Assembly (NCBI GenBank): GCA_003448025.1 | Contig: DLXL01000583.1 | Coordinates: forward strand, 8,730 to 15,633 | Reading direction: 5' to 3' | From: Saprospirales bacterium | GTDB taxonomy: Bacteria > Bacteroidota > Bacteroidia > Chitinophagales > Saprospiraceae | Length of the DNA: 6,904 bases | Notes under the pieces: model-generated | Told to the model about the DNA's origin: nothing | What the model saw: only the letters and a program-made list of their open reading frames with translations | Database searches by the model: none | Translations under genes and position numbers: made by a program | Part shown: positions 5,081-6,904 of the stretch, one piece after another | Position numbering within the stretch: the stretch's first letter is position 1 | How the letters are laid out: each line of letters starts with the position of its first letter

Positions 5081-6904
5081 ATGAGAAACTCAGGTTTAAT
5101 AGTAATTTGCTTGTTGTGCCTGCATCCATTATTCGCTCAGGATCAGAAAGCCTCATTAGTTATTCCTATCGGACATACAGGAGGCGTATCATCTGTAGAC
5201 ATTTCTCCTGACGGGAAATACTGGATAACAGGGAGTTTGGATCAAACCGTCAAGATTTGGGACTGGAATGAAATGGAAATCAGAACGCTGGTAGGTCACC
5301 AGAAAAATGTTCTGACTGTAGCGTTTTCACCTAAGACACAAACGGATCCGGATGGAGGCCAATACATTTTAAGCGGCAGCTCAGACAGGAGTGCCATTCT
5401 TTGGGATCGAAATGGCAATCAAATAGCCAAATATTTTGAAGAAAAGCAAGATGTCATTTCGGTAGCATTTTCCCCAAACGGAGAAGAGTTACTTGTTGCA
5501 TTTCGAAACGGCTTGATTTTGATTCTGGACTATCAATGTAAAGAAAGAAGACGTTTTCAATTGCCTGGCAGTGAACTGTGTGCAGCGGTTTATTCCCCCG
5601 ATGGCAAGTATATTGCAGCAGCAGGAAGTCAAAAAACGATAGCCATTTGGAAAAGTACAGGAGGCGCGTCATTACATACGCTGGTGGGGCATGCTCAAAC
5701 CGTGAATAGCCTATGCTTTAACGCGGATGGGAAATTTATCGCATCCGGAAGTAAGGACGGAACGGCCATACTTTGGAAAACAACCGGAAGTAAAGAAAAA
5801 ACCTTTAAACATAACAGTGAAGTATTATCCGTGGCCCTCTCCCCGGATGCTCAAACCTTGTTAACCGGGGGTATGGATGGCGTTATGATGGTTTGGGACG
5901 TAAATAGTGAAGTGTCCGAAAAGTATCGGTGCAGTAAGCGTGAACTGAGTACCCTTCGATTCACACAGGATGGCCGGTTTATCGTTTGTGCCAGCAGAAC
6001 GGAACCTAAAACACAAATCCGGCAATTGAATGGAAAAATATTCAAGGTTCTGCAGGGTTACACCAGTGCTGTGAAGGCCCTGGCATTGTCGCCAGATGGC
6101 AAATCGCTTTTAATTGCCCATGCCGACTCGACAGCCAAAATCTGGAACATGTCCAATATGGCTATCCGTAATCTCGATTACCCCGATCAACTGGAAACGG
6201 TTGCATTTTCCCCGCCTACAGCTACAGATTCTATTGGTGGAACATTTATTCTTACCGGGTGTGAAGACAGGATGTGCCGGTTACAAAATATCGAGGACAA
6301 CACCTTGATAACAAAAATACCCCGTGCTAACCAGGCGATCTTTTCAGAAGACGGCCAATACATTCTTACCGGCAATTCCGATGGAGCTGCTCAGTGTTGG
6401 AAAGTGGGAGTGGGGGAATTGAACCCGCTCAGCCATTCCGAAAGGATGGTTACGGCTTTAGCCTTTTCACTGGCTCCTGGCTCGAAGGCTTTTGCTATTG
6501 GAAGTCGGGATGGTAAAGTGGTTTTTTGGGATTCCCTGGGCGCCAATCCTATTACCATAAATCTTTCCAATGGCTCCTTTAGCATCAGTTCCCTTGCTTT
6601 TTCAAGCGATGGTAAATATCTGGTTTCCGGGTTAAAAGGCGGATCCACTAAACTGGTGGATCTATCTACCAGGCAGGTCGTTAATTCCAGCCAATCTCAA
6701 GGGTTGAGTGATATAAGTGCCATTTCATTTTTTCCTGACAAGCCTGGCAGTAAGTCCAAAACCCACACCATCCTGAGGGCTGCAGGCAAGGATATTGAAA
6801 TTTGGAATACCAAAACCAGAGCAGTAAGTCAGTTTAAAGGACACATTTCAGACGTGAAATCCATTGCGTTTTCATCAGATGGTACCATGATTTTTTCGGG
6901 TAGG
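5081..6904 (+). CDS. Secreted WD40-repeat protein with two 7-bladed propellers, 3' end missing
   Basis: Seen: the frame runs open from ATG at 5081 to the right edge, 608 codons with no stop. ATG at 5075 (adding Met-Phe) is an equal alternative; an in-frame TAA at 5066 rules out anything further upstream apart from rare codons. A signal peptide ends at HPLFAQ (about residue 20). From residue 31 WD40 blades follow: 13 complete ones and the start of a 14th. Typical units are GHTGGVSSVDISPDGKYWI with KIWD, GHAQTVNSLCFNADGKFIA with AILWK, and HNSEVLSVALSPDAQTLL with MVWD. Spacing is about 42 residues, and blades 2, 9, 11 and 13 carry insertions. Fourteen blades fit two seven-bladed propellers. Family knowledge: WD40 propellers bind proteins or peptides and have no catalysis of their own. 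Inferred: by analogy with the gene ending at 2893, a linker and caspase domain may follow beyond the window, but this is not visible. The N-terminus resembles the remnant at 2914. Confidence 0.92.
   Translation, partial: MRNSGLIVICLLCLHPLFAQDQKASLVIPIGHTGGVSSVDISPDGKYWITGSLDQTVKIWDWNEMEIRTLVGHQKNVLTVAFSPKTQTDPDGGQYILSGSSDRSAILWDRNGNQIAKYFEEKQDVISVAFSPNGEELLVAFRNGLILILDYQCKERRRFQLPGSELCAAVYSPDGKYIAAAGSQKTIAIWKSTGGASLHTLVGHAQTVNSLCFNADGKFIASGSKDGTAILWKTTGSKEKTFKHNSEVLSVALSPDAQTLLTGGMDGVMMVWDVNSEVSEKYRCSKRELSTLRFTQDGRFIVCASRTEPKTQIRQLNGKIFKVLQGYTSAVKALALSPDGKSLLIAHADSTAKIWNMSNMAIRNLDYPDQLETVAFSPPTATDSIGGTFILTGCEDRMCRLQNIEDNTLITKIPRANQAIFSEDGQYILTGNSDGAAQCWKVGVGELNPLSHSERMVTALAFSLAPGSKAFAIGSRDGKVVFWDSLGANPITINLSNGSFSISSLAFSSDGKYLVSGLKGGSTKLVDLSTRQVVNSSQSQGLSDISAISFFPDKPGSKSKTHTILRAAGKDIEIWNTKTRAVSQFKGHISDVKSIAFSSDGTMIFSGR
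5171..6904 (+). repeat. WD40 blade array, 13 complete blades plus a partial 14th
   Basis: Blades begin near GHTGGV (base 5171), GHQKNV, EKQDVI, LPGSEL, GHAQTV, HNSEVL, SKRELS, GYTSAV (base 6056), YPDQLE, PRANQA, SERMVT, NGSFSI, GLSDIS and GHISDV, the last cut by the window edge. Blades 8 and 9 resemble blades 1 and 2 more than their neighbours, with an offset of 294-295 residues, so the array is built as two groups of seven. Confidence 0.8.

Noticed and set aside
6391..6648. Minus-strand frame of 85 codons opposite the right-hand WD40 gene
   Set aside because: It overlaps WD40 blades entirely and has no independent support.

Overview
The window looks like Bacteroidota chromosomal DNA, probably from the Saprospiria/Chitinophagia side of the phylum, although the rank below phylum is a guess. 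The reasons are: large secreted WD40-caspase proteins of the kind common there, an OmpA protein carrying VPAxYK-type repeats, a thioredoxin-fold (TlpA/ResA-like) lipoprotein, AT-rich start regions that mostly lack Shine-Dalgarno sites, and a TTTG-N19-TAnnTTT promoter match. GC content appears to be in the mid-40s by eye.

Layout, left to right. (1) Bases 2-2893, plus strand: the 3' part of a large gene, open at the left edge. Its product has degenerate WD40 blades, a conserved linker, an Ig-like domain, a caspase-type (C14) peptidase domain with intact His and Cys, and a small TolB/FlgO-like C-terminal domain. (2) Bases 2914-3168, plus: a short frame with a good signal peptide and one WD40 blade that then stops. 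It reads as the amputated start of a third WD40 paralogue. (3) Bases 3245-3760, minus: a TlpA/ResA-like thioredoxin lipoprotein. Its likely intrinsic terminator (3157-3183) overlaps the tail of the remnant. (4) Bases 3883-4995, plus: an OmpA-family peptidoglycan-binding protein with exact 23-residue repeats, divergent from the thioredoxin gene. (5) Bases 5081-6904, plus: the start of another secreted WD40 protein, running off the right edge, with 13 complete blades and the start of a 14th. No intergenic stretch exceeds about 125 bases, and no tRNA, rRNA, CRISPR array or insertion sequence was seen.

How the genes may relate. Three pieces of one WD40 family lie within 7 kb: a caspase-bearing 3' end, a one-blade 5' stub and a two-propeller 5' end. 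This points to local duplication and decay of a secreted WD40-caspase family. The thioredoxin and OmpA pair sits between them and may be an unrelated envelope module. The strongest internal signal is that the right-hand WD40 protein repeats itself with a period of seven blades, including a shared insertion in blades 2 and 9, so its two propellers probably arose by duplicating one seven-bladed unit. Whether the WD40-caspase proteins act in defence, envelope stress or development cannot be told from this window.
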